From Bacteroidales bacterium (GTDB lineage: Bacteria; Bacteroidota; Bacteroidia; Bacteroidales; M50B96), in contig JAIOYV010000016.1 in NCBI GenBank assembly GCA_021740905.1, positions 1 to 64,000 on the forward strand: a DNA stretch of 64,000 nt. The letters run 5' to 3'. Each line of letters starts with the position of its first letter. Position 1 is the stretch's first letter. A model generated the notes under the pieces. It saw only the letters and a program-made list of their open reading frames with translations. It was not told where the DNA came from and did not search any database. Positions 35,610 to 44,816 of this stretch are shown in pieces. A program made the translations under genes and the position numbers.

Positions 35610-36044
35610 ATGAAAAATTCTGTTTCAGTCCTAATCATCGCCAGCCTAATGGTGGCGGTATTTTCGGTACAAACCAGTGTGGGCCAATCGTGTCAAAAAC
35701 CCTCATTTGCGATAAAAGGAAAATACGAGGCTAATTGCGCCCAGAAGATGATTAGTTTTTCAAGCTTTCAATATTGCAGCCTTTGTCCCACTAAAATAAG
35801 TGAGGATAAAAAATCAATTTCATTTCCCAGTTTCATTATGGATTTTGGTGAAGGGGAAATGGAAATCACCATGAACGATGTGGTTACTCCGGTGAGTTTT
35901 ACAACCGGAAAAAAGTTCAACTATCTGAAGTTCGAGTTCAACAAGAAAAAATACAAGTTCAAACTGTATCATGGCGATGGGAATGTCGATTTCATTTTAA
36001 AAGCTAAAACAGGAAATCTAATTACCCTGAAAAAAGTTGAATGA
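35610..36044 (+). CDS. Small secreted protein of unknown function (144 aa)
   Basis: It has a clear signal peptide (SVLIIASLMVAVFSVQTSVGQ) and a small mature domain of about 118 residues with four cysteines clustered early (SCQKP, NCAQK, YCSLCPTK) and a lysine-rich beta-strand C-terminus. The cysteine spacing could support two disulfides or a metal site. No family is recognised. Two TAAATTTG promoter-like boxes lie upstream at 35500-35507 and 35508-35515. Confidence 0.65.
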   Translation: MKNSVSVLIIASLMVAVFSVQTSVGQSCQKPSFAIKGKYEANCAQKMISFSSFQYCSLCPTKISEDKKSISFPSFIMDFGEGEMEITMNDVVTPVSFTTGKKFNYLKFEFNKKKYKFKLYHGDGNVDFILKAKTGNLITLKKVE

Positions 36045-36136
36045 AAAGCTCACCAAATTCAACTTCAGCATAATTTCGACCTAAACATTTTTGCACTTCC
36101 GTTTGTTTTTGGGTGATAAATCAAAACCTGATAAAA

Positions 36137-36514
36137 ATGAAAAATGTAGTGAACTGGTTCGAGATATTTGTTGATGATATGGACCGGGCTAAGAATTTTT
36201 ATTCCAAAGTTTTCCAGAAAGAGATGATTGATCTACCTACCATGGGGGATGAAGTGATGTGTGCCTTTGCTTGGGTCGAAGGGGGTGAAGGTTCCAGCGG
36301 ATCCTTGGTAAAGCATCTGAAAGGGAAAGGAAAGCCAGGCGTTGGCGGAACAACAGTCTATTTTACATGTGAAGATTGTGCCGTTGAACAAGCACGTGTT
36401 GAGACAAATGGAGGGAAAGTCCTCATGCCAAAAACCAGCATTGGGGAATACGGATTTATATCCTTATTCAAGGATTCCGAAGGCAATATGGTTGGCTTAC
36501 ATTCGAGGAAATAA
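36137..36514 (+). CDS. VOC-superfamily (glyoxalase-like) protein
   Basis: A 125-residue single VOC domain: MKNVVNWFEIFVDDMDRAKNFYSKVF is the first beta-alpha-beta unit and FISLFKDSEGNMVGLHSR the last. The pattern resembles PhnB/YdfO-like small dioxygenase or isomerase proteins, but the substrate cannot be read. The N-terminal metal His is replaced by Glu (WFEIFV). ATG at 36137 is chosen over a GTG 24 bases earlier. Monocistronic. Confidence 0.8.
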   Translation: MKNVVNWFEIFVDDMDRAKNFYSKVFQKEMIDLPTMGDEVMCAFAWVEGGEGSSGSLVKHLKGKGKPGVGGTTVYFTCEDCAVEQARVETNGGKVLMPKTSIGEYGFISLFKDSEGNMVGLHSRK

Positions 36515-36617
36515 TTGTTTTTTGGTTGGTCGACCCTTCTGGGAATATGTTACGAAATAATACCTACCTGATAACTGTGGGTATCATATTCAAATAAAGA
36601 CTTAAATTCATTGTTTA

Positions 36618-36989
36618 TTAAATACTTAACGAATAATCTTGTATCAATACGGAATATGGAATCTTTAATGCTTTATGAAGCTTCCTTATCATTTCGATAC
36701 TTAGCTTTCTTTTTTTGTTAAGGACCTTCGAAATATTACCTTTATGACCTAAAATTGCAGATAAGTCCTTCAACAATAGATTGTTCTGTTCCATGATATA
36801 TTTAATTGCTTCAATTGGATCGGGGTCGGGAATTGGATAATGTTCCTCTTCATATTTTTCAATTATTAATGCTAAGAGTTCCGATTCATCACCTTCCTGT
36901 GTTCCGAATGGAGCATCAAAGATTTCTTCAAGCCTATCGAGGGCCATTTCGTATTCCATTTCTGTTTTTAGAACTTTTATATTTTTCAT
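36618..36989 (-). CDS. higA: HigA-type antitoxin (XRE helix-turn-helix)
   Basis: A 123-residue protein with a helical N-terminal region (about 1-60, acidic) and a C-terminal XRE-like helix-turn-helix at about 65-117: AIKYIMEQNNLLLKDLSAILGHKGNISKVLNKKRKLS. This matches HigA antitoxins that neutralise HigB and repress their own promoter. It starts two bases after the toxin gene stop. Toxin-first order is typical of higBA loci. Confidence 0.85.
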   Translation of the reverse strand: MKNIKVLKTEMEYEMALDRLEEIFDAPFGTQEGDESELLALIIEKYEEEHYPIPDPDPIEAIKYIMEQNNLLLKDLSAILGHKGNISKVLNKKRKLSIEMIRKLHKALKIPYSVLIQDYSLSI

Positions 36990-36991
36990 GT

Positions 36992-37288
36992 TTATATATT
37001 TTTGATGTCTTTAATATTGTCATATTCAGCATGAGTACCAATAAATCTTACAAATACCCATCCTTTCGTAAAATTGAATTTTGCAATCAACCTATAATCA
37101 TTTCCTTTAATGTTAAAAACGACTCTTTGGTTTCCAATGTGTTCCGCGCTGTTAAATACTTGCTTGATGTCTTCAAAAGAATTCCATTGTACATTCTTAA
37201 CAACTTTGTACCATGTTAATAATTGCAATTCACAAGCAGGCTGTTTTTTCCAATATTCCTGCAAAGTCTTTTTGGTAAATATTCTCAC
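36992..37288 (-). CDS. higB: HigB-type mRNA interferase toxin
   Basis: A 98-residue RelE-fold toxin: MRIFTKKTLQEYWKKQPACE, LLTWYKVVKNVQWNSFEDI, then GNQRVVFNIKGNDYRLIAKFNFTKGWVFVRFIGTHAEYDNI, which is the HigB_toxin signature with the basic RNA-binding strand and final His/Tyr region. The GTG at 37288 aligns with the usual HigB start; the open frame extends six codons further to a TTG. It forms a two-gene toxin-antitoxin module with the downstream antitoxin. Confidence 0.85.
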   Translation of the reverse strand: MRIFTKKTLQEYWKKQPACELQLLTWYKVVKNVQWNSFEDIKQVFNSAEHIGNQRVVFNIKGNDYRLIAKFNFTKGWVFVRFIGTHAEYDNIKDIKNI

Positions 37289-37554
37289 ACTAAATATTTT
37301 AGACAAAAATAAGCAAATGTTGTCAATACGGCAACTTTAGTTCAAATATCTGAATAGCAACGTAGATATAAAGACCTCAATTAATTCCAGCATGCCTTCA
37401 ATTGAACATCAATAGAATCCAAATTCTATTGTAATTCATTTGTTTTGTGATAATTAAATCATTTAATGTATTAATCAGCATAAATGTTGTTTTCTGAGGC
37501 AAGCCCAACAATAGTGTCAAATCACCCAGGTTTATTCACATTAATCTTTACCAT

Positions 37555-39429
37555 CTACTTTTGAAGCACCACCTTCTCCCAATACACCTTCTCTTTCGAA
37601 ACAGCTTTAATAATGTAAATACCTTCTTTGAAGGACTTTAAGTCGACTTTGTTTCCAGAGGGATAAGTTTCAGCATAAACCTGCCGCCCGGTATTATCAA
37701 AAACAGTGATATTTGAAAGGGCTTGTCCTTTAGGAAGCTGAATGGAAAAAATTCCGTTTGAAGGATTGGGGTATGCCATCATAGTGGATGAATTGCCGGC
37801 TTCTTCAATCCCATTTGGGCCATATTGAATCACAATGGTATCGCTACCTACACACCCATACTGACTTGTTACTTCTACCCATACAATCAATTCGCCGGTA
37901 CCGGTTGGAGGAATATCAACCCCAAGACTTTGCGTGGTTTGACCTGTTGACCAGAGATACAAACCAGAGAATGGTGGGGCAGTAAGCAAAAGCGATTGGT
38001 TCGACACCATTACTGTGTCGTTGCCCAGGTTGAAAAAAGGGGTTTCGTGCACCTCGATTGGGGTTGAAAAAACATCATTGGTCAAGTCTATATCAACCAT
38101 CCCATTGGGGTTTATCGTGTAGCCATAAAAGAAATAATAGGTGCCAAACACAAAATCAGTAGTCCCTAAATACACATCGGCACTTTGCCCGGCAGGTATC
38201 ATTGTGTTGTAATTTACCATGGGTTGAACCACCCCGTTCATTTCCCAAACAATAGAAACATTGTCGATGAGGCCATTCCCATAATTGGTCACAGTCACCA
38301 CAATCGGGTACGTACCTTCACAAGGCTCAATTGGCTCGACTAACTGACTGATACCAGCATCGTACGAAAGGACTTTATACCGTGCAATTCCCCCTACAGT
38401 GCTGCTTTCGTTTTTCAAACCTGCCCATCCGGTTTGGTTTTGAAAATTGCCGAGGCAGGTAAATCCCACTCCAGCTGAGCCAGGAATATCAGTCCAGGTG
38501 TCGCCGAAATCGTAGCTGATGCTTGAACCGGAAAGTGCCGTGGCATTGCTGGTTGAAATGAGTGTGCCAGGTGTGCCGGGGACGTACGAAATACTGCGCC
38601 CATAGACCGTTCCGGTAGGGGTTATTGGTTGCCAGGTGGCACCCCCATCATCTGTTTTGTATAATGAAAAGGTATTGTTGGTTCGGTCGCCAATAATCCC
38701 ATTTAAAGTATCTGTGAACTGGATAATCCGGATTTTTCCAATATTTAAAAATGGGTTAGAAATAGACGACCAGGTATGCCCCTTGTCGGTGGTTTTGTAA
38801 ATATTGCCTTTGCTGGTGCCAAACCAAAACGTATTGTCAACTACTGAAAAATAACCTGCATAACCCCATTCACCTGGTATCAGCATAGGCATATTCGTAG
38901 AATCAACCCTCGTCCATAAATTTCCTCCATCCGAGGTTGTATAGATTTCAAAGTAATCGTTGGTAGGATCGCCCATGCAGAAACCATCGTTTTCGTTCCA
39001 AAAATAGATAAGATTGGGGTAGGCTTCGAGCGTATCGACAAAAAGGGCGGTCGGTTGATGTACCCAGGTTACACCACCATCGTTTGTCCGAAAGACTTTT
39101 CCGCCATCAGTGTCGGGATTATACAACAGTGTCCACGCTGTGTCGGCATTCAAGGCAAATATTCCGGTAGGTGTCAATCCAACAGCCCCGTTGATAATCC
39201 CGGGTGTCCATGTAGTACCACCATCGATCGTTCTTGTAAATTCTTGGATAATGGAGTCGTTCCCACTCCCATCGTTGGCAATAGCCCATACGATGTTGTT
39301 ATCGACTGCCCATATCTGTTCAAGCCCACGAAGACTATCGGCAAAACCGGTCGATTGTATTTCCCATTGTCCAAAACCCAAGGCTGGGATTAATAATGTC
39401 ACACATAGGTAGAATATTTTTGCTTTCAT
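37555..39429 (-). CDS. Secreted beta-propeller (Asp-box) protein with T9SS sorting domain
   Basis: A 624-residue exported protein (signal ending at ALGFGQ). Residues about 25-350 have repeated Asp-box/BNR-like motifs: TIDGGTTW, TNDGGVTW, TSDGGNLW, TTDKGHTW and TDDGGATW, as in sialidase-like and YCF48-type propellers. A CARDB-like module (about 360-470) contains IEPCEGTYPIVVTVTNYGNGLIDNV, and the last 75 residues are a T9SS type A domain (MAYPNPSNGIFSIQL...FKEGIYIIKA). The propeller may bind glycan or protein; catalytic residues of sialidases are not evident. It is a single gene, divergent from xth. Confidence 0.87.
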   Translation of the reverse strand: MKAKIFYLCVTLLIPALGFGQWEIQSTGFADSLRGLEQIWAVDNNIVWAIANDGSGNDSIIQEFTRTIDGGTTWTPGIINGAVGLTPTGIFALNADTAWTLLYNPDTDGGKVFRTNDGGVTWVHQPTALFVDTLEAYPNLIYFWNENDGFCMGDPTNDYFEIYTTSDGGNLWTRVDSTNMPMLIPGEWGYAGYFSVVDNTFWFGTSKGNIYKTTDKGHTWSSISNPFLNIGKIRIIQFTDTLNGIIGDRTNNTFSLYKTDDGGATWQPITPTGTVYGRSISYVPGTPGTLISTSNATALSGSSISYDFGDTWTDIPGSAGVGFTCLGNFQNQTGWAGLKNESSTVGGIARYKVLSYDAGISQLVEPIEPCEGTYPIVVTVTNYGNGLIDNVSIVWEMNGVVQPMVNYNTMIPAGQSADVYLGTTDFVFGTYYFFYGYTINPNGMVDIDLTNDVFSTPIEVHETPFFNLGNDTVMVSNQSLLLTAPPFSGLYLWSTGQTTQSLGVDIPPTGTGELIVWVEVTSQYGCVGSDTIVIQYGPNGIEEAGNSSTMMAYPNPSNGIFSIQLPKGQALSNITVFDNTGRQVYAETYPSGNKVDLKSFKEGIYIIKAVSKEKVYWEKVVLQK

Positions 39430-39580
39430 AATAATTAGTTTAGATTCACTTCAATATCAATAGTTTCAATGTTATTCTCAAAATTAAATAAAAAACAGAA
39501 TTGTGCAAAAGAAATCCAGGTTTTTAAGCGTGAGCTTTCAGAGAACCGGTGTAATGATTATCTTGCCGCAAAAAAATAAA

Positions 39581-40351
39581 ATGAAGATTGTATCATTTAA
39601 TGTGAACGGTATCAGGGCAATTGCCCAAAAGGACTTTTTCAAAGATTTTAAGGCGATGTCGCCCGATATATTTTGCCTTCAGGAAACCAAAGCCCAAAAC
39701 GATCAGGTGGCCGAAACACTCGAACCTATCAAAGACTACTTTGTGTATGCACATTCGGCAGAAAAGAAAGGGTATTCAGGTACTGCCATTCTTTCGAGAC
39801 AGGAAGCACTGAACATTTCGCGAGGGATGGGTATTGAAGAACACGACAACGAAGGCCGTGTATTGTGCCTTGAGTATGAGGTGTTTTTTCTTGTTAATGT
39901 GTATGTTCCTAATTCGGGGAACGATTTGAAAAGATTGGGTTATCGTCAGACCTGGGATTTGGCTTTTTACAATTACCTGAAAGGGTTGGAGAAGGAAAAG
40001 CCGGTGATTGTTTGTGGTGATTTTAACGTGGCTCACAGGCCCATCGACCTGGCCCGGCCAAAACCCAATTATAACAAGTCAGCCGGATATATGCAGGAAG
40101 AAATTGATGGCATGGACCGCTTCACCAACAATGGTTTAGTGGATACCTTCAGACACTTCTACCCAACAAAAACAGATGCTTACTCCTGGTGGAGTTACCG
40201 TGCCGGAGCAAGAGAGAAGAATGTGGGCTGGAGAATCGATTATTTTTTGGTAAGCAAGGATTTTATTTCTTTGGTGAAAAGCGCATCTATTTTAAATGAT
40301 GTAATGGGATCGGATCATTGCCCTGTGAGTATTAAGTTGGACTTAAAATAA
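39581..40351 (+). CDS. xth: Exodeoxyribonuclease III (AP endonuclease)
   Basis: A 256-residue ExoIII-type nuclease of base-excision repair: MKIVSFNVNGIRAI, CLQETKAQ with the metal-binding Glu, VVCGDFNVAH-type motif (IVCGDFNVAHRPIDLARP), WWSYRAGAREKNVGWRIDYF and GSDHCPVSI with the catalytic Asp-His pair. The ATG at 39581 gives the normal length; a GTG 78 bases upstream would add a non-conserved tail. A VOC lipoprotein gene follows after five bases. Confidence 0.96.
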   Translation: MKIVSFNVNGIRAIAQKDFFKDFKAMSPDIFCLQETKAQNDQVAETLEPIKDYFVYAHSAEKKGYSGTAILSRQEALNISRGMGIEEHDNEGRVLCLEYEVFFLVNVYVPNSGNDLKRLGYRQTWDLAFYNYLKGLEKEKPVIVCGDFNVAHRPIDLARPKPNYNKSAGYMQEEIDGMDRFTNNGLVDTFRHFYPTKTDAYSWWSYRAGAREKNVGWRIDYFLVSKDFISLVKSASILNDVMGSDHCPVSIKLDLK

Positions 40352-40356
40352 GGATT

Positions 40357-40896
40357 ATGAAGAATATTATAAGGTTGTTTATTGTTGCGATTGTTTTGGT
40401 GGCTTGCAATTCTAATGCAGATAATAAAGAAAAATCAACAGTGGATACTCCTGCTGAAAAGGAAACTGTGGCAAATGATACCACTCCAAAAGTAACCGGG
40501 ATTGGAGGTATTTTCTTTGCTTCTGAAAATCCTCAACAAACGATGGATTGGTACGGAAAGCATCTGGGATTGGCCATCGATCCGTATGGTTCACCTTTCG
40601 AATTTCGGAATGCCAATCGACCAGAGGAAATCAATTACCTGCGGTGGAGCCCTTTTAAGAAAGGGCGCGATTTTGCTGCACCCTCCGAAAAAGAATTGAT
40701 TATCAACTACCGGGTGCAAAACATCGAGGGATTGGTTCGGAATCTTAAGGCTTCCGGGATAACCATGCTCGATTCTATTGCCACGTATGAATATGGTAAG
40801 TTTGTTCACCTGATGGATCCCGAAGGAAACAAAATTGAATTGTGGGAAGCGAATGATGCGTATTTTACGGAGATGGGCGGGGCAACTACCAAATAA
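40357..40896 (+). CDS. VOC-domain lipoprotein
   Basis: A 179-residue protein with lipobox VLVAC (after LFIVAI), a low-complexity linker rich in K, E, T and D, and a VOC domain from about residue 45: GIGGIFFASENPQQTMDWYGKHLGLAID and KFVHLMDPEGNKIELWEAND. VOC enzymes are usually cytosolic, so a lipid-anchored envelope form is unusual. The first metal-ligand position is Phe (GGIFFAS), so metal binding is uncertain. It follows xth in what looks like one transcription unit. Confidence 0.8.
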   Translation: MKNIIRLFIVAIVLVACNSNADNKEKSTVDTPAEKETVANDTTPKVTGIGGIFFASENPQQTMDWYGKHLGLAIDPYGSPFEFRNANRPEEINYLRWSPFKKGRDFAAPSEKELIINYRVQNIEGLVRNLKASGITMLDSIATYEYGKFVHLMDPEGNKIELWEANDAYFTEMGGATTK

Positions 40897-40950
40897 GATA
40901 AAAGTGCAGCTACTATTCTCTGCTATATACAACTTTTTATGGGAGTAGCT

Positions 40951-41928
40951 TTACTTTTTTCCGATGAAAAAAGTAACAATCAAATCCAACACATCCCCAC
41001 TCGATTCAATCCTGCATGGCAAATAGCCAACCGGGTCGCCATCAAGCTCAACTTCGGGGTTCACCGAATTGTGCAAAACTTGAAGGTCTTGGCAATAATC
41101 CAGGGAGATAACTTCTGAGTTTTTGAATGGCTTTCCGCTGTATATCTTTTTTATGATTGACGGAAGGTTGAAAATACTAAGTTTTTTAACGACAAGAAAG
41201 TAAAAGCCTTTTTCGGATAAATTGATGTCATTGGACACTTTGATGCCGGATGCAATGAAGGTAGTCCTACCAACGGACATATTATAAAGCTTTTCAAGTC
41301 TTTGCTTTTTGCCATCTACCATAACTTGAAAATCGCTTGCCTTGTAAGCAAATACCGAAGATAACAAGGCTATAAAGGTACCCAAGGTATCTCCCAGATA
41401 TTTCCTTATCCCACCATTCGCTTTTCTGGCTACTGATGCACCAAGCCCAATATTGGCACAACAGGCAAAATAGGTAGTTTTTATAGCATCAAACTGCGGC
41501 ACAACTATTGAATCCTCCTGAATTCTTGTATTACATACTAATTTTCCGAGATAGATTTTTCTTGAAAAGTTATCGATAATCACATTTATAGCTTCATCGG
41601 TATTGGTTGGGATATTATAGCTTTTACAAAAGTCGGGGCTGGTGCCAGTGTAGATCACAGCCATTTTGGATTTGGAAATTCGGTTTCCCTGGCTGTCAAA
41701 AAAACCATTTATTACTTTGTTGATGGTTCCGTCGCCACCCACTGCGACAATCACATCGTACCCCATCTTATTTGCTTCCACAGAAAAAGTATAAGCATCG
41801 TCGAGGGATTCCGTCATTTTATAATCAAAAGCAAGATCAGCTTTTTTAAAAGCATCAAATATGCGTTCGAAGGACTTTCGACTTTTTCCTCCTTTCGAAC
41901 CTGGATTCAGAATTAAGAAATACCTCAT
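40951..41928 (-). CDS. Diacylglycerol/sphingosine kinase-family lipid kinase
   Basis: A 325-residue cytosolic lipid kinase. It has the nucleotide loop ILNPGSKGGKS (6-16), the family's diagnostic GGDGT (64-68) in VIVAVGGDGTINKVINGF, and a C-terminal beta-sandwich with LDGDPV near the end. The family phosphorylates diacylglycerol, sphingoid bases or related lipids. The gene starts one base after the alpha-oxoamine synthase stop codon, indicating translational coupling and pointing to a lipid product of that enzyme as substrate. It is the last gene of the nine-gene cluster. Confidence 0.88.
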   Translation of the reverse strand: MRYFLILNPGSKGGKSRKSFERIFDAFKKADLAFDYKMTESLDDAYTFSVEANKMGYDVIVAVGGDGTINKVINGFFDSQGNRISKSKMAVIYTGTSPDFCKSYNIPTNTDEAINVIIDNFSRKIYLGKLVCNTRIQEDSIVVPQFDAIKTTYFACCANIGLGASVARKANGGIRKYLGDTLGTFIALLSSVFAYKASDFQVMVDGKKQRLEKLYNMSVGRTTFIASGIKVSNDINLSEKGFYFLVVKKLSIFNLPSIIKKIYSGKPFKNSEVISLDYCQDLQVLHNSVNPEVELDGDPVGYLPCRIESSGDVLDLIVTFFIGKK

Positions 41929-41929
41929 G

Positions 41930-43105
41930 CTAAATCGGCTTCAAAGTTTTGAGTATTTCTATTGCCTTGTCCAGGGTCGGTTCTTTGAGATTTGCCCCAA
42001 CAATCATTCTGATCACCCCCTGGTTTTCAGGAACCGATGGATAAATAAAAGGGGTTGCTAGAATCCCTTTCTGGTATAGATGTTTTGCAAACAAAATGGT
42101 TTCTTCCGATGAGCCTGTCAGGATTGAAGTGATGGGTGCTTCTGCGTGCTTCACATCAAAACCGAATTCGATAAGAGCATCTCTAAGCTTATTTCGATAG
42201 TACCACATACGTTTACCTATCACATCAAATTCACTCTCGATAATTTCAATTACTGCCTGAATTCCGGCCAGAATGGATGGGGTGATGGCCGTAGAGTAGA
42301 TCAAATGGGATGAATTATATTTCAAATAATCAATCAAGGATTTCTTTCCGCAAACAACACCACCCTGGTTGGCCATTGCCTTGCCCAAAGATGCTGTGTA
42401 AATCCCCTCATAGTTGACAATCCCGGCGTGTTCTATAATCCCTCTCCCCCTTTTACCAATAACTCCCAAACCATGTGAATCATCAATTACCGGCACAGCA
42501 TCATATCTTTTACAGAGTTCAACAATCCCGGCAAAGGGGGCAATGCTTCCTTCGGTTGAAAACACCGATTCTGTCACCACAAAAATTTGTTTGTGTTTGG
42601 AGCTATGCTGAAGGTTCTTCTCTAAACTTGCCATATTATTATGCAAGAAAGGCCTTAGTTTGCACCCTACTGTCCTTGCACCTTCAACCAAGGATGAATG
42701 GGAGAATCTGTCGATGATAATAACATCGTCTTTCCCGGCAATGGCTTGAAACAATCCGTTGTTTGCCTGGTAACAGGAAGGGTAAAATACGCTTGATTCC
42801 AGTCCGACAAAATTGGATATCTTCTGCGACAGGCTTTCAAACAAATCGGCACAGCCTGATGCAATGGGTGTGGCACAAAGCGATTGTCCATATTTCTGGA
42901 TGGCATTGATGGCAGCTTTCTTGAGCCGTTCATCATTTGCAAGACCAAGGTAATTATTGGCAGCCAGGTTAATAAATTCCTTTCCATCAATCATTAAAGC
43001 ATCATCCAAGCCCGACTGAACATTAACATAGTATGGATTAAATAATGTTTTCTGTTTTAAAGAATCATCGAATATATGATTGTCGTAAAATTGTTTTAGG
43101 CTCAT
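41930..43105 (-). CDS. Alpha-oxoamine synthase (AONS/KBL/SPT family)
   Basis: A 391-residue PLP enzyme that would condense an acyl thioester with an amino acid and release CO2. Visible family features: ANNYLGLANDERL (49-61), FYPSCYQANNGLFQAI, DRFSHSSLVEGAR with His136, DDSHGLGVIGKRGRG with Asp208 and His211, and SLGKAMANQGG with PLP lysine Lys242. The lysine segment is closer to glycine C-acetyltransferase (SLGKA vs TLGKA) than to Bacteroides serine palmitoyltransferase (TFSKS). The acyl donor may be the ACP two genes upstream. The amino acid and chain length are unknown. Confidence 0.9.
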   Translation of the reverse strand: MSLKQFYDNHIFDDSLKQKTLFNPYYVNVQSGLDDALMIDGKEFINLAANNYLGLANDERLKKAAINAIQKYGQSLCATPIASGCADLFESLSQKISNFVGLESSVFYPSCYQANNGLFQAIAGKDDVIIIDRFSHSSLVEGARTVGCKLRPFLHNNMASLEKNLQHSSKHKQIFVVTESVFSTEGSIAPFAGIVELCKRYDAVPVIDDSHGLGVIGKRGRGIIEHAGIVNYEGIYTASLGKAMANQGGVVCGKKSLIDYLKYNSSHLIYSTAITPSILAGIQAVIEIIESEFDVIGKRMWYYRNKLRDALIEFGFDVKHAEAPITSILTGSSEETILFAKHLYQKGILATPFIYPSVPENQGVIRMIVGANLKEPTLDKAIEILKTLKPI

Positions 43106-43156
43106 CTTATTGAATTAAATGTATTGAATCTGTCATTTTAAAATACTCATTTTTAG

Positions 43157-43275
43157 ATCTCTCTTTTTCTCCGTGTAACTCTGTGGTTCTTTGTGTAGCT
43201 CTGTGCAACAGCTTATTTTTTCACAAGGCTATATCACAGAGCTGCACAGAGATTTCACAGAGTTACACAGAGAGG
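43157..43275. repeat. Long imperfect inverted repeat inside the lipid cluster
   Basis: The left arm 43157-43208 (with GTGTAACTCTGTGG and GCTCTGTG) is complementary to the right arm 43233-43275 (CACAGAGCTGCACAGAG, CACAGAGTTACACAGAG) over about 40 positions. The loop holds a T-run. It lies in the 214-base gap between the ACP and alpha-oxoamine synthase genes. Confidence 0.75.
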
Positions 43276-43319
43276 TATTTAATTGATCCTACACTTTTCA
43301 TCTCATACACTTGGAATCA

Positions 43320-43550
43320 TTATAAATACCTGGATTCTATTGCAATGACAATATCATTCACCGTTTTGAATTTTTCAATATCGCTGGTGTTAACCTCTAT
43401 GGAATACTCATCTTCAATTGCATTGACGATCATCAAGCGATCGAACGAGTCGATGTTAAGATCGTCGATGATGTTGGAGTGGCGATAGATTTCGCTTTTA
43501 CAGTTCGAATTCTCCTTGATTAGATTAATAATTTTTTCTTCCAAATTCAT
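43320..43550 (-). CDS. Acyl carrier protein
   Basis: A 76-residue acidic four-helix protein. The phosphopantetheine site is NIDSFDRLM with Ser35 in the DSx context; the usual motif is DSL, here DSF. Residues EDEYSIEVNTSDIEKFKTVNDIV form helices III-IV. It overlaps the OYE-type gene by four bases (ATGA, 43547-43550). A dedicated carrier separate from the housekeeping ACP is expected for a specialised lipid or polyketide pathway with the cluster's ketosynthase. Confidence 0.9.
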   Translation of the reverse strand: MNLEEKIINLIKENSNCKSEIYRHSNIIDDLNIDSFDRLMIVNAIEDEYSIEVNTSDIEKFKTVNDIVIAIESRYL

Positions 43551-44752
43551 AATTCACCTCCTTTATAGCATTTCGTTGAAAATTTTGAATCGCACATTAT
43601 GGCGCAATAATTACAGTTTATACACTTCGATTTATAGTTCCCATTTCGGGAAAGCTTTAATGCAAAATCGGGTTCGGCAATGAAAGGCCTCGACAGGCTT
43701 ACAAAATCAACGTTCTTTTCTTTGATGGCATATTCTATTTCACTCTTTTCCCTGAATCCACCAACCGAAATGATCGGGATTGTGGTCAATTGTTTGGCTA
43801 TTTCTGCATATTGCAGATTGTACATGGGAGTGAAGGGCTGAAGCTTTGTTTTGAAAAATGGAAACACAAGGCTTTTCAAAAACCACTTAGCAATTTTATT
43901 ATCTACCTTATACACTTTATTGTATTTCAGAATAAGATTTACAGGAACATCGCCCCGGAAAATATTCAATGCATGGTCCATAGTTCCGTAGCTGATTTCA
44001 ATGGCAGCAATCTTTTTTAAATCAAGAAACATTATCAGATTTGAAAATTGACTTGAGCTGAATTTCCTTTTGTAGTCATCACTCCCACTAATTTTGATTA
44101 GAATGGGGAAATCTTCGCCACACTTTTCTCTGATCTTGTCAATGACCAAATCCAGAAATTTGAGGCCCAATCCCCGCTTTGTATCTATCCCAAACTCATC
44201 TTTCCGGTTATTGATGCCTGGCAATAAAAATTGATGCACCAAATAGCCGTGTGCAGCATGGATCTGAACCCCATCGAAACCCGCTTGTTTTGCGAAATTG
44301 GCTGAGTTTCCGAATTTCTCAATTATTTCAACTATTTCAGTTTTGCTTAATTGCTTTGGCTTTTCTCTGAAGTAGGGCGATTTTTTTTGAGATGCTCCCA
44401 CGACTATCCGATTGATCTCTTTTGACCTTGTTTGTCTGCCGGTATGGGCCAATTGCATAAATATTTTGCTTCCATTCTCATGGACTTTTGCTGTCACTTT
44501 TTTAAAGGGTTTTATAAAATCTTCGCTGTAAATGCCTGCCTGACCGGGTTGGATTGCTTTCCCTTCTTCCGAGATAAAGGCAAAACCGGTAATGATTCCG
44601 CCAATGTTATTTTTTGAGAGTTCGTCATACAAGGCATAATAGCTTTCGCCTGGAAAACCATTCGCATCACACATACCTTCGAAGGTTGCCGAACGGATGG
44701 TCCGGTTTTTCAGTTCACAGCTACCAATATATGCTTTCTCAAAAATCTCCAT
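43547..44752 (-). CDS. NADH:flavin oxidoreductase, Old Yellow Enzyme family
   Basis: A 401-residue FMN-dependent TIM-barrel oxidoreductase: IRSATFEGMCDANG at the FMN phosphate region, MQLAHTGRQT, GFDGVQIHAAHGYLVHQFLLPGINNRKDEFG with the substrate-binding His pair, and IISVGGFREKSE. The C-terminus has a cysteine cluster CINCNYCAIMC plus a final Cys (about 376-394), suggesting a metal site as in 2,4-dienoyl-CoA reductase-like members. The likely role is reduction of a conjugated enone or enoyl intermediate. It overlaps the ACP gene, implying action on an ACP-bound or nearby intermediate. Confidence 0.88.
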   Translation of the reverse strand: MEIFEKAYIGSCELKNRTIRSATFEGMCDANGFPGESYYALYDELSKNNIGGIITGFAFISEEGKAIQPGQAGIYSEDFIKPFKKVTAKVHENGSKIFMQLAHTGRQTRSKEINRIVVGASQKKSPYFREKPKQLSKTEIVEIIEKFGNSANFAKQAGFDGVQIHAAHGYLVHQFLLPGINNRKDEFGIDTKRGLGLKFLDLVIDKIREKCGEDFPILIKISGSDDYKRKFSSSQFSNLIMFLDLKKIAAIEISYGTMDHALNIFRGDVPVNLILKYNKVYKVDNKIAKWFLKSLVFPFFKTKLQPFTPMYNLQYAEIAKQLTTIPIISVGGFREKSEIEYAIKEKNVDFVSLSRPFIAEPDFALKLSRNGNYKSKCINCNYCAIMCDSKFSTKCYKGGEL

Positions 44753-44816
44753 AATAATTACATATTTGAAACTATCGTAATAAATCCGCCAATGGACAGA
44801 GGACTATTCCCCAATT

